DNA from: Burkholderiales bacterium
GTDB taxonomy: Bacteria; Pseudomonadota; Gammaproteobacteria; Burkholderiales; Burkholderiaceae_C
Assembly (NCBI GenBank): GCA_016213325.1
Contig: JACRAY010000010.1
Location: 1 to 64,000, forward strand
Length of the DNA: 64,000 nt
Direction of reading: 5' to 3'
The notes under the pieces were generated by a model that saw only the letters and a program-made list of their open reading frames with translations, was not told where the DNA came from and made no database searches. Each line of letters begins with the position of its first letter. The first letter of the stretch is position 1. Below are positions 21,358 through 31,188 of the stretch, piece by piece. Position numbers and translations under genes: made by a program.

Positions 21358-22790
21358 CCAGGCTGGCGGCCGGTGACGAATGGGACGGCTTTGCCATCGG
21401 CGAGCGGCTCCACAGCGGCGGCATGGCCGACCTCTACCGCGTGCAGTACGCCAACGGCCGACCCGACCCGGGTTTCGGGATGGTGATGAAGGTGCCGCGC
21501 ATGGGCGGCGGCGAAGGCGCCGAGAACCTGGTGGGCTTCGAGGTCGAGCAGCAGATGCTGCAGTCGCTGCACGGGCCGCACGTGCCGCGCTTCGTGGCCG
21601 CAGGCGACCTGGCGCGGCTGCCCTACCTGGTGATGGAATATGTGCAGGGGCGCACGCTGCAGCAGATCATGGAAAGCGGCGAAGCGCGCCAGCCCGAAGA
21701 AATCGCCCGGCTCGGGCGCGGACTGGCCCGGGCCGCGCACAGCCTGCATGGCCAGAACGCAGTGCACCTCGACCTGAAGCCCGCCAACGCGATCTTCCGC
21801 GACAACGGCGGCTGCGTGCTGCTGGATTTCGGTTTGAGCTGGCACGCCCACTACCCCGACCTGCTGGCCGAGGAGATGCGCGTGGCGATCGGCTCGCCGC
21901 CCTGGATCGCGCCCGAACAGGTGGTCGGCGTGCGCGGCGACCCGCGCAGCGACGTGTTCGCCATCGGCGTGATCCTGTACGAAATGGCCACCGGCGAGCT
22001 GCCCTTCGGCGAGCCGCAGACCAAGGGGGGCATGCGCCAGCGGCTGTGGATGGACCCGGCGCCGCCGCGCGCGCTGAGGCCCGAAATACCCGAATGGCTG
22101 CAGGAAGTGATCCTGCGTTGCCTGGAACCCGAAGCCGCCATGCGTTATGCATCGGCTGCCCACCTCGCATTCGACCTGGCGCACCCGGCGCAAGTCAGGG
22201 TGACCGGGCGCGGACGGCGCACGGTCGGCACCCGCTGGACCACGCACTTCAAGCGCTGGGTCAAGGCCGCCGGCATGCACTACCAGCCCAGCCCGCTGCC
22301 GGTGACGCGCATCGAAGACGCGCCTATCGTGATGGTGGCCGTTCCCCATGAAGACGTGACCGACGCCACGCTCTACTCGCTGCGCCAGGCGGTGCAGCGT
22401 TCGCTGGGCATCCGCCCGGGCGCGCGGCTGGCCTGCGTCACGGTAGTGAGCGGGACGGACCCGACGGCCGCCGGCACAGCCGCCGACGAGTCGGCCCTGC
22501 ATCGCCACCACATGGAGCAACTGAGGCTATGGGCCCGCGGCATCGCCACCGAGGACCGGCAGGTCTCCTTCCACGTGCTGGAAGACAGCGATGTGGCGCG
22601 CGCACTGCTCGGCTATGCCGAGACCAACCACGTGAGCCTGATCGTGCTGGGCGCGGCGACGCACGGCCTGGCGATGCGCCGCTGGATCCCGACCATTCCC
22701 GCACGCGTGGCCAGCGAGGCGCCCTGCAGCGTGCTGCTGGTGAAGCAGGCATCGCCCTTCCGGCTGCTGGCCGACCCCGAACCGGCCTGA
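21354..22790 (+). CDS. Serine/threonine protein kinase fused to C-terminal universal stress protein domain
   Basis: HLDLKPANAIF, LLDFGLS, APEQVVG kinase motifs; C-terminal LIVLGAATHG..SVLLVK UspA-like; ATGA overlap with phosphoesterase. Confidence 0.9.
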   Translation: MTRLAAGDEWDGFAIGERLHSGGMADLYRVQYANGRPDPGFGMVMKVPRMGGGEGAENLVGFEVEQQMLQSLHGPHVPRFVAAGDLARLPYLVMEYVQGRTLQQIMESGEARQPEEIARLGRGLARAAHSLHGQNAVHLDLKPANAIFRDNGGCVLLDFGLSWHAHYPDLLAEEMRVAIGSPPWIAPEQVVGVRGDPRSDVFAIGVILYEMATGELPFGEPQTKGGMRQRLWMDPAPPRALRPEIPEWLQEVILRCLEPEAAMRYASAAHLAFDLAHPAQVRVTGRGRRTVGTRWTTHFKRWVKAAGMHYQPSPLPVTRIEDAPIVMVAVPHEDVTDATLYSLRQAVQRSLGIRPGARLACVTVVSGTDPTAAGTAADESALHRHHMEQLRLWARGIATEDRQVSFHVLEDSDVARALLGYAETNHVSLIVLGAATHGLAMRRWIPTIPARVASEAPCSVLLVKQASPFRLLADPEPA

Positions 22791-22806
22791 CGGTGACAAT
22801 GCGCGC

Positions 22807-23802
22807 ATGACCGACGCGGCGCGCCACCCCTACGAATCGCTGACACCCGACGTGGTGCTCGATGCCCTGGCCGGCGTCGGCCTGCACGGCGACGGCCGGC
22901 TGGCCGCGCTCGGCTCCTACGAGAACCGCGTGTACCAGGTGCAGCTGGAAGACCCGCACCAGGGTCACGCCGCGGTCGTCGCCAAGTTCTACCGGCCGGC
23001 GCGCTGGACTGAAGAGCAGATTCTCGAAGAGCACGCCTTTGCCGCCGAACTCGCGCAGGCCGAGGTGCCTGCCGTGCCGCCGCTCGCGCTCGGCGGCACC
23101 ACGCTGCACCACCATGCCGGCTTTGCCTTCAGCGCCAGTCCCCGGCGCGGCGGCCGCACGCCCGAGCTGGAAGACGCCGCCGTGCTGGAATGGATCGGCC
23201 GCTTCCTTGCGCGGCTGCACGTCGTCGGCGCGCGCTCGGCTTTCGCCACCCGCGGGGCGATCGACGTGGCGACGTTCGCCGAGGAGCCGCGCAACTGGCT
23301 GCTGCAGTCGGGCGCAGTGCCGCTGGAGGTCGAACGCCTCTGGGCCGAACGCTGCGACCAGGCGATCGCGCGCATCTGCGATGCGCTGGCTGCGCCGGTC
23401 GACCCCATCCGCGTGCACGGCGACTGCCATCCCGGCAACATCCTGTGGACGCCGGATGCCGGGCCCCATTTCGTCGACCTGGATGACGCGCGCATGGCAC
23501 CGGCCGTGCAGGACCTGTGGATGCTGCTGGCGGGCGAACGCGCGCAGCGCCAGCAGCAGCTGGGCGCGCTGCTCGACGGCTACGAACAGATGCGCGAGTT
23601 CGACCGGCGCGAGCTGGCGTGGATCGAGCCGCTGCGCACGCTGCGGCTCATCCACTACAGCGCGTGGCTGGCGCGCCGCTGGGACGACCCGGCATTCCCG
23701 CGGGCGTTCCCGTGGTTCGGCACGCCCGACTACTGGCGCGACCAGGTGCTGATGCTGGAAGAGCAGCTGGAGGCGATGGACGAGCCGCCATTGGTTGCGT
23801 GA
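22807..23802 (+). CDS. srkA: Serine/threonine protein kinase SrkA/RdoA (YihE) family
   Basis: LGSYENRVYQV, RVHGDCHPGNILW, FVDLDDARMAP motifs. Confidence 0.9.
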   Translation: MTDAARHPYESLTPDVVLDALAGVGLHGDGRLAALGSYENRVYQVQLEDPHQGHAAVVAKFYRPARWTEEQILEEHAFAAELAQAEVPAVPPLALGGTTLHHHAGFAFSASPRRGGRTPELEDAAVLEWIGRFLARLHVVGARSAFATRGAIDVATFAEEPRNWLLQSGAVPLEVERLWAERCDQAIARICDALAAPVDPIRVHGDCHPGNILWTPDAGPHFVDLDDARMAPAVQDLWMLLAGERAQRQQQLGALLDGYEQMREFDRRELAWIEPLRTLRLIHYSAWLARRWDDPAFPRAFPWFGTPDYWRDQVLMLEEQLEAMDEPPLVA

Positions 23803-23827
23803 GGCGGGGGCAGCAAAGCTGCCCACC

Positions 23828-24706
23828 TCACGCCGCCTGCAGCGGGTTCTCCAGCACGCCGATGCCGTCGATTTCAATGCGCACGACGTCGCCGGGCTGC
23901 AGGTACTTGGGCGGCTTGAAACCGATGCCTACGCCCACGGGCGTGCCGGTGGCGATGAGGTCGCCGGGGTACAGCGTGATGCCGGCCGAAATCGTCTCGA
24001 TGAGCGTCGGGATGTCGAAGATCAGGTCGCGCGTGCTCGCATCCTGGCGTGGCTCGCCATTGACCCACAGCCGCACGCGCGTGTCCTGCCCGTTCACCTC
24101 GTCGGCGCTCACCAGCATCGGCCCCATCGGGCAGAAGGTGTCGAACGACTTGCCCATGAGCCATTGCGAATGGCGCCCCTGCCAGTCGCGCGCCGTCACG
24201 TCGTTGACGATGGTGTAGCCCCACACGTGGCCCATGGCATCGGCGGCGCGGATGCCCTTGCCGCCGCGGCCGATCACCACGGCGAGCTCGGCTTCGTAAT
24301 CGATCGCCGTCGAAACGGCTGTGGGAACCAGGATGGGCTCGCCCGGGCCGATCACGCTTTCGGGCACCTTGGAAAAGATGATCGGGTGGGCCGGCACGTC
24401 GCCTGCCGCCGCGCTGGAGTCGAAGCCGCTGCCCGCGAACTCGCGCGCATGCGCGTGGTAGTTCTTGCCCACGCAGAAGATGTTGCGCCGCGGCCGCGGG
24501 ATGGGCGCGGTGAACGTCACCTCACCCAGCGGGATCGCAGCGCCCGGCGCGGGCAAGGCCTGCCCCGCGGCCAGCCGCTCGATGAACGGCAAGACGCCGA
24601 GCGGCCGTTCGTGCGCGGGCAACCCCAGGGGGTGGATGTGCAGGCCATCGGCAGCGACCAGGCCGGCCCCGGCGGCGCCCTGGAAGCGGTAAGCAGCAAG
24701 TCTCAT
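23828..24706 (-). CDS. Fumarylacetoacetate hydrolase family protein
   Basis: FCVGKNYHAHAREF, DYEAELAVVIGRGG motifs. Confidence 0.93.
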   Translation of the reverse strand: MRLAAYRFQGAAGAGLVAADGLHIHPLGLPAHERPLGVLPFIERLAAGQALPAPGAAIPLGEVTFTAPIPRPRRNIFCVGKNYHAHAREFAGSGFDSSAAAGDVPAHPIIFSKVPESVIGPGEPILVPTAVSTAIDYEAELAVVIGRGGKGIRAADAMGHVWGYTIVNDVTARDWQGRHSQWLMGKSFDTFCPMGPMLVSADEVNGQDTRVRLWVNGEPRQDASTRDLIFDIPTLIETISAGITLYPGDLIATGTPVGVGIGFKPPKYLQPGDVVRIEIDGIGVLENPLQAA

Positions 24707-24780
24707 GGGGAAAACTCTCTCGGCCCACGGCAGGGGCTTCTAGCATGCTAACAAAAACGCCCCTCCTTGGAGACCGCCCC

Positions 24781-25749
24781 ATGCGCCGCCGCTCGATCCT
24801 CTCTGCCGGCCTTGCCCTGGCAACTGCCCCTGCCGCTTTCGCGCAAGCGCCCTATCCCACGCGGCCGGTGACGATGATCGTGCCGTTCCCCGCGGGTGGG
24901 CTCGCCGACATCGTCGCGCGGCCGGTGGCCGAAGCGATGGGGCGCGAGCTCGGCCAGCCGGTCGTCATCGAAAACCGCGGCGGCGCGGGCGGTGGCATCG
25001 GCATGGGCGTGGCTGCCAAGGCGGCGCCGGACGGCTACACGATCCTGATGGCGCTGTCGTCATTCAGCGTTCTGCCCGAAGCCGACGTGCTGCTGGGCCG
25101 CTCGCCCATGTACACCTTCGGCTCGCTGCGCCCGATCGCGCGCTTCACGGCCGACCCGACTGTGCTGGCCGTGCGCGCCGAGGCGCCGTGGAAGACTGTC
25201 AAGGAGTTCGTCGACTTCGCGAAGGCGAACCCGGGCAAGATCAACTACGGTTCGTCGGGCAACTACGGCACGATGCATGTGCCGATGGAAATCCTGTCGC
25301 AGGTCGCCGGGATCAAGATGACGCACGTGCCGTTCACGGGCGCCGGGCCTGCCGTCGTGGCTCTGCTGGGCGGCCAGATCGACGCGATCTCCACCGGCCC
25401 TGCGACGGTGCTGCAGCATGTCAAGGCCGGCAAGATCCGGGTGCTGGCGCACTGGGGCGCAGCACGCCTCGATGCCCTGCCGGACGTGCCGACCCTGAAG
25501 GAAGCCGGCTTCCCGGCCGAATACGCCCAATGGTCGGGCCTGTTCATCCCCGCCGCCACGCCCGAGCCGGTGGCGCAGCGGCTGCGCGCGGCCGCGCGCG
25601 CCGCGGCCAACGACGCGAAAGTGAAAGAGGTGATCCTGAACGCCGGCAGCCCGGTGCTGTACCAGGACACCCCCGACTTCGAGAAGTACGTGCAGGCCGA
25701 CGTGCGCCGCATGGCCGACGTGGTGAAGAAGATCGGCAAGGTCGAATAG
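24781..25749 (+). CDS. Tripartite tricarboxylate transporter (Bug family) substrate-binding protein
   Basis: [24 protein letters not shown] signature and signal peptide. Confidence 0.93.
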   Translation: MRRRSILSAGLALATAPAAFAQAPYPTRPVTMIVPFPAGGLADIVARPVAEAMGRELGQPVVIENRGGAGGGIGMGVAAKAAPDGYTILMALSSFSVLPEADVLLGRSPMYTFGSLRPIARFTADPTVLAVRAEAPWKTVKEFVDFAKANPGKINYGSSGNYGTMHVPMEILSQVAGIKMTHVPFTGAGPAVVALLGGQIDAISTGPATVLQHVKAGKIRVLAHWGAARLDALPDVPTLKEAGFPAEYAQWSGLFIPAATPEPVAQRLRAAARAAANDAKVKEVILNAGSPVLYQDTPDFEKYVQADVRRMADVVKKIGKVE

Positions 25750-25768
25750 CCAATCCCAGGAGGCCTCC

Positions 25769-26740
25769 ATGCGCCGCCAGTTCATCCTGCAGGCCGCCAC
25801 GGCCGTCGCGGCGCTCGTGTTGCCGGCCGCAGCCCATGCGCAAGCCTGGCCCGCGCGGCCGGTGAAGATCGTCGTGCCGTTTGCCACCGGCGGGCCGGCC
25901 GACAACTACGCGCGCTTCCTGGCACAGCGCCTGCCCGAAGTCGTGGGCGGCTCTTTCGTCGTGGAGAACCGGCCCGGCGCCGGCGCGGTGATCGGCACCG
26001 ACGTGGTCGCCAAGTCCGCACCCGACGGCTACACGCTGCTGCTGATGTCGAACACCCACACCGTCAACGAGACGCTGGTGGCGAACAAGCCCTACAACCT
26101 GCTGCGCGACTTCGTCGGCGTCGCGCCCATCAACTACTCCGACCTGCTGCTGGTGGCGCATCCGTCGCTGAAGGCCAACAACGTCAGGGAGCTGCTGAAG
26201 CTGGCCAAGGAACGGCCGGGCCGCATCAACTACGCGTCGTCGGGCACCGGCACGCCGTACCACATGGCCGGCGAGCTGTTCAAGAGCATGTCGGGCACCT
26301 TCCTCGTCCACATCCCGTATCGCGGCAGCTCGGGTGCGCGCACCGACGTGCTCGGCGGCCAGGTCGACCTGATGTTCGACGCGGTCACCACGATGGCCGA
26401 GCAGGCGAAGGCGGGCAAGGTTCGCGCCATCGCCACCACCGGCAAGCAGCGCTCGGCGGTGCTGCCCGACGTGCCGACCGTGCACGAAGCCGGCGTGCCG
26501 AACTACGAAGCGACGATCTGGCTCGGGCTGATGGCGCCCAAGGGCACGCCGCAAGCGGTGGTCGACAAGCTCAACGAAGCCGTGAGCCGCATCGCCGGAC
26601 AACCCGAGGTGCAGCGCCAGTGGTCCGCGCAGGGCGCCACGGCCATGGTCATGACACCTGCGGTGTTCGAGAAGTACCTGCAGGACGACATCGCCAAATG
26701 GGCCGGCGTGATCAAGCGCGCCAACATCAAGGCCGAGTGA
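25769..26740 (+). CDS. Bug family substrate-binding protein
   Basis: WPARPVKIVVPFATGGPADNYAR signature and signal peptide. Confidence 0.93.
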   Translation: MRRQFILQAATAVAALVLPAAAHAQAWPARPVKIVVPFATGGPADNYARFLAQRLPEVVGGSFVVENRPGAGAVIGTDVVAKSAPDGYTLLLMSNTHTVNETLVANKPYNLLRDFVGVAPINYSDLLLVAHPSLKANNVRELLKLAKERPGRINYASSGTGTPYHMAGELFKSMSGTFLVHIPYRGSSGARTDVLGGQVDLMFDAVTTMAEQAKAGKVRAIATTGKQRSAVLPDVPTVHEAGVPNYEATIWLGLMAPKGTPQAVVDKLNEAVSRIAGQPEVQRQWSAQGATAMVMTPAVFEKYLQDDIAKWAGVIKRANIKAE

Positions 26741-26742
26741 GG

Positions 26743-27438
26743 ATGGCGGCGCTGCACCTGCTCAGTGGCGGCGCGGCGCTCGGGCTGGTGCGCGGGCTGC
26801 AAGCGGAATTCGAAGCCTCGCAAGGATTGAAGATAGAAGGCACCTTCGGCGCAGTCGGCGCCATGCGCGACAAGCTGCTGGCCGGCGCGCCCTGCGACCT
26901 GGTGATCCTGACCGAAGCGCTGGTGCGCGAACTGGCGGCGCAGGGGCAGGTGGATGGGGGGACGGCGCGGCCGCTGGGCGTGGTGAAGACGGGCGTGGCC
27001 TTGCCGCAAGCGGCGCCGGATGCGGATGTGGGCACCCCCGCGGCCCTGCAGGCGCTGCTGTCGGGCTCCGGCGCGATCTACTTCCCCGATCCCGCGAAAG
27101 CGACCGCCGGCATCCACTTCATGAAGGTGCTGGAAGAGCTGGGCCTGGCCGACGCCATGTCCGCGCGGCTGCGCACCTTTCCGAACGGCGCCACGGCCAT
27201 GGCTGCACTGGTGCAGGCGCCCGAGGCCAACCCGGTCGGCTGCACGCAAGTGACGGAGATCCTCTACGCGGAGGGCGTGAAGCTCACCGGCCTCTTGCCG
27301 CCGCCTTTCGAGCTGGCCACGACCTATACCGCAGCCGTCTGCACCAAGGCGCAGGACCCCTCGGCTGCGCGGGCGCTGGTGGCCCTGCTGGCAGGTGGCG
27401 CGGCCGCACCGTTGCGCTCGCGGGCGGGCTTCCTGTAG
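26743..27438 (+). CDS. Signal-peptide-less ModA-like substrate-binding domain protein
   Basis: LHLLSGGAALGLVRGLQAEFEA..GTFGAVGAMRDKLLAGAPCDLVIL; start 3 nt after Bug stop. Confidence 0.82.
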   Translation: MAALHLLSGGAALGLVRGLQAEFEASQGLKIEGTFGAVGAMRDKLLAGAPCDLVILTEALVRELAAQGQVDGGTARPLGVVKTGVALPQAAPDADVGTPAALQALLSGSGAIYFPDPAKATAGIHFMKVLEELGLADAMSARLRTFPNGATAMAALVQAPEANPVGCTQVTEILYAEGVKLTGLLPPPFELATTYTAAVCTKAQDPSAARALVALLAGGAAAPLRSRAGFL

Positions 27439-27464
27439 GCTGGGGTGCAACCCCAGCCCCCCCA

Positions 27465-29303
27465 TCAAGCCAGCAGCGCGTTCACCCGTTTCACGTAAGC
27501 CGCCGGGTCCTCCGGCAGCCCGCCTTCAGCCAGCAGCGCCTGGTCGAACAGGATGTGCGCCAGGTCCTGGAAGTTCGGCGAGCCGTCGAGCTTCTTCACC
27601 AGCGGGTGTTCGGGATTCACTTCGAGCACGGGCTTCACGTCGGGCGCCTTCTGCCCGGCCTGCTTGAGCAGCCGCGCGAGCTGCGTGCTCATGCCGCCTT
27701 CGGTGACCACCAGGCAGGCCGGTGAATCGACCAGGCGCGTGGTGGCGCGCACGTCCAGTGCCTTGTCCTTCAGCGCTTCCTTCAGCTTCGCCAGCACCGG
27801 CTTGAAGGATTCGGCCGCTTCCTCGGCGGCCTTTTTCTCCGCCTCGTCCTGCAACCCGCCCAGGTCCACCGCGCCCTTGGCCACCGACTGCAGCGGTGTG
27901 CCGTCGAACTCGTCCAGGTAGTTCAGCGCCCACTCGTCCACGCGGTCGGCCATCAGCAGCACCTCGATGCCCTTCTTGCGGAAGATCTCCAGCTGCGGGC
28001 TGTTCTTCGCTGCAGCCAGTGTGTCGCCGGTGATGTAGTAGATGGCGGACTGGCCTTCCTTCATGCGCGCCTTGTAGTCGGCGAACGAGACGCTCACGCT
28101 GTCCGACTGCGTGGAGGCAAAGCGCAGCAGCCTGGCCAGCCGCTCGCGGTTGCCGAAGTCCTCGCCCAGGCCCTCCTTCAGCACCGGGCCGAACTCCCCG
28201 TAGAACTTGGCGTAGTCGTCGCCCTTGGCCAGGTCCTCCAGCATGGTGAGCACGCGCCGCGTGTTGCCTTCGCGGATCGCCTTCACGTCGCGGCTTTCCT
28301 GCAGCAGCTCCCGGCTGACGTTCAGCGGCAAGTCGAACGAGTCCACCACCCCCTTCACGAAGCGCAGGTACAGCGGCAGCAGCGCCTCGGCGTCGTCCAT
28401 GATGAACACGCGCCGCACGTACAGCTTGACGCCGTGCGCCTTGTCGCGGTTCCACAGGTCGAACGGTGCGTGCGAGGGGATGAACAGCAGCTGCGTGAAG
28501 TCGGTGGTGCCCTCGACGCGGTTGTGGCTCCACGCGAGCGGGTCTTCGTAGTCGTGGCTGATCGCCTTGTAGAACTCGCGGTACTGCTCCGGCGTGATGT
28601 CCTTCTTGGGCCGCGCCCACAGGGCGGTGGCCGAATTGACCGTTTCCCATTCCTCGGGCGAGCCCTCCTTGCGCATCATGATCGGCAGCGAGATGTGGTC
28701 GGAGTACTTGCCGATGATGGAACGCAGCTTCCAGGGCGACAGGTAGTCGGCCGCGTCCTCGCGCAGGTGCAGCGTGACGCGCGTGCCGCGTTCCGCTCGC
28801 GTGAGCGCTTCGACTTCGAAGTCGCCGGTGCCGGCGCTTTCCCAGCGCACGCCTGCTTCGGGTTTCAGCCCGGCGCGGCGGCTCTCGACGGTGATGCGGT
28901 CCGCCACGATGAAGCCGGAATAGAAGCCGACACCGAACTGGCCGATCAGCTGCGCGTCGGCCTTCTGGTCGCCCGACAGCCGGTTCATGAACTCGCGCGT
29001 GCCGCTCTTGGCGATGGTGCCGAGGTTCTCGATCGCCTCGGCCTCGGACATGCCGATGCCGTTGTCGGTGATGCTGAGCGTGCGCGCTGCGGCGTCGAAC
29101 TCGATGCGGACCTCGAGGTTGGGCGCGTCCTCGTGCAAGCCGTTGTCCTGCAGCGCCTCGAAGCGCAGCTTGTCGCAGGCATCCGACGCGTTGGACACCA
29201 GTTCACGCAGGAAGATGTCCTTGTTCGAGTACAGCGAATGGGTCACCAGGTGCAGCAGCTGGGCGACCTCGGCCTGGAAGTTGAGGGTCTGTTTCTGGGT
29301 CAT
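27465..29303 (-). CDS. htpG: Molecular chaperone HtpG (Hsp90)
   Basis: [50 protein letters not shown]. Confidence 0.97.
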   Translation of the reverse strand: MTQKQTLNFQAEVAQLLHLVTHSLYSNKDIFLRELVSNASDACDKLRFEALQDNGLHEDAPNLEVRIEFDAAARTLSITDNGIGMSEAEAIENLGTIAKSGTREFMNRLSGDQKADAQLIGQFGVGFYSGFIVADRITVESRRAGLKPEAGVRWESAGTGDFEVEALTRAERGTRVTLHLREDAADYLSPWKLRSIIGKYSDHISLPIMMRKEGSPEEWETVNSATALWARPKKDITPEQYREFYKAISHDYEDPLAWSHNRVEGTTDFTQLLFIPSHAPFDLWNRDKAHGVKLYVRRVFIMDDAEALLPLYLRFVKGVVDSFDLPLNVSRELLQESRDVKAIREGNTRRVLTMLEDLAKGDDYAKFYGEFGPVLKEGLGEDFGNRERLARLLRFASTQSDSVSVSFADYKARMKEGQSAIYYITGDTLAAAKNSPQLEIFRKKGIEVLLMADRVDEWALNYLDEFDGTPLQSVAKGAVDLGGLQDEAEKKAAEEAAESFKPVLAKLKEALKDKALDVRATTRLVDSPACLVVTEGGMSTQLARLLKQAGQKAPDVKPVLEVNPEHPLVKKLDGSPNFQDLAHILFDQALLAEGGLPEDPAAYVKRVNALLA

Positions 29304-29466
29304 TGCATTGGGGCGACTGGATCGGCGCAACCGAGCTAGGGGCAGCCGCCGTGGATTTCAAGAACCGGCGATAGTAGCCCGGCCGGCGTGACAAAATCGA
29401 CGGATGGGCCCATGGCGTGGCCGGACGGTCGTAAGAGCCACCCCAACAGGTTGTTACAGTACGCCC

Positions 29467-29685
29467 ATGAGGCCCGATGAGTTCCTGTCCACCCTGCCCG
29501 CCGACGCGACTGCGACGGCCGCGCAAGCCACCAGTGGCTGGTACACGCTCACCATGGGTGCAGGTACTTTCCCGGCGGACGCCGTTCTCGCCGTTGCGGA
29601 CCGGCTTGCCGCGGCCCCCGGCGCCTTCTACGCCAGCGTGCGCATGGACGACGGCCGCCTGACCGCGGTGACGGTGACCTTCTAG
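29467..29685 (+). CDS. Hypothetical 72-aa protein
   Basis: ORF MRPDEFLSTLPADATATAAQATSGWYTLTMGAGTF.. Confidence 0.6.
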   Translation: MRPDEFLSTLPADATATAAQATSGWYTLTMGAGTFPADAVLAVADRLAAAPGAFYASVRMDDGRLTAVTVTF

Positions 29686-29730
29686 GCCTTCGCGCTGGCC
29701 GTTCGCCCCCCCGTTCCGACCGCAACACTG

Positions 29731-30402
29731 TTGCGCCACCAGCCGCTTTTCAAGGGCCTGGAACCGGCGAGCCTGGCGCGGCTGGCCGAAGCGGCCGTAC
29801 GGCGCAATCTTCCCCGGTCGGACGTCCTGTTCAGGCGGGGCGACCTGCCCGCCGGGATGTACGTGGTCGTCTTCGGTTCGATTCAGCTCCTCGCACCGCA
29901 CGGCGTGCGCGGCAAGCGGCTCACCGGCGTGGTCCGCGCCGGCCAGAGCTTCGGCGAGCCGGTCATGTTCCTCCAGCGTCCCGCCATGGTGGATGCCGTG
30001 GCCGCGGAGGATTCACTGGTGGTCCAGCTTCCGCGCGAAGCACTGCTGGCTCTGGTCGACGAGAATCCGCTGCTCGCGCGCCAGCTGCTGGCGACGCTCA
30101 GCGAGCGCGTCGAGAAGCTGGTGAACGAGCTGGCGCGGCAGTCCGGCGGCAGCGGCCGCGCCCGGCTCGCCAGCTACCTGCTGGCCCACTCGGGCGCTGC
30201 CGGTGCAGGCGAGCTGGCACTGCCCGCGTCGAAGGCATCCGTTGCGTCGCAGCTCAACGTCACGCCCGAGCACTTCTCCCGGCTGCTGCACGAGCTGGCA
30301 GCGGACGGCGTCCTCGCCATCGAGGGGCGCCGCGTGCGTGTCCTGGACCGCGATCGCCTGGCCGCAGCCGCCGGCACGCACCGGCGTCGCCGCGCTCAGT
30401 GA
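29731..30402 (+). CDS. Crp/Fnr family transcriptional regulator
   Basis: cNMP-binding-like FRRGDLPAGMYVVVFGSIQL and C-terminal HTH SKASVASQLNVTPEHFSRLLHELAADGVL; no ATG/GTG near N-terminus, TTG start assumed. Confidence 0.85.
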   Translation: MRHQPLFKGLEPASLARLAEAAVRRNLPRSDVLFRRGDLPAGMYVVVFGSIQLLAPHGVRGKRLTGVVRAGQSFGEPVMFLQRPAMVDAVAAEDSLVVQLPREALLALVDENPLLARQLLATLSERVEKLVNELARQSGGSGRARLASYLLAHSGAAGAGELALPASKASVASQLNVTPEHFSRLLHELAADGVLAIEGRRVRVLDRDRLAAAAGTHRRRRAQ

Positions 30403-31013
30403 CCGTGGCCGGCCTCGCCGCCCGGCGTGGCTGCCTTGGCACCGGCGCTGCCGTGCAGCCGCTCCACGTAGTGGACATAGTCGACGTAAGCGTCCACGTG
30501 CCGACGCGCGGCCTCGACGTCGTCCGGCGCATGCTTGCGGGTCGACTGTACCGCGGCAAACCTGCGGTGCAGACCCTGCTCGGCCTCGTCGAAGATCATG
30601 CGCGCCACGGGCTTGATTTGCCCGTTGTCAATGGATTTGTCCGCTGCCGCTACCGCCGGTTCGATGTGGCCAGCCGGCTTCAACCCGGTGTACGGCGCCC
30701 CCTCGCCGGCCCGGTGTACGCGCACCAGCGTTTCATAGAAGGACTGGTCGGCGAGGTCACGTGCGGCGCCGCCTTGCTTGCGCACGGCCGCCGCGCGCTC
30801 GAACGCCGCGCGCACCTCGCTTTCGTTGGCCTTGCGCACCCAGCCCAGCACCAGGTTGACGTTGCCGCTGTCAAGCGCCTTTCGGCCCTGCTGGACCACC
30901 GGCCCGTCCAGGGCGTCGCAGTGGGCCTGCGCGGGCGTACCCCAGGCAAACGCGAGCGCGGCAACAGCCGCACCGAGGTACCGGGCATAGGGAGAACGAG
31001 TGACTTGCTTCAT
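30396..31013 (-). CDS. DUF6448-like exported protein
   Basis: Signal peptide ..AQAHCDALDGPVVQQGRKALDSGNVNLVLGWV..FYETLVRVHRAGEGAPYTGLKP. Confidence 0.8.
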   Translation of the reverse strand: MKQVTRSPYARYLGAAVAALAFAWGTPAQAHCDALDGPVVQQGRKALDSGNVNLVLGWVRKANESEVRAAFERAAAVRKQGGAARDLADQSFYETLVRVHRAGEGAPYTGLKPAGHIEPAVAAADKSIDNGQIKPVARMIFDEAEQGLHRRFAAVQSTRKHAPDDVEAARRHVDAYVDYVHYVERLHGSAGAKAATPGGEAGHGH

Positions 31014-31188
31014 GGAATGCTCCTTGGTTGGCTGCCGTAGGGGGAGCGCCAAGGCGTCCTTCCGGACCCCGGGCGCAAGCCCGGATTCCCGGGCCCAGCG
31101 GTGAGACGGGAGGCCGCCTGCGGCGTTCACGGCGAGCGTCGGGCCCTTAACAGTTGTCAAGAAACACCGCGCCGCGCGCGATGGGGCA

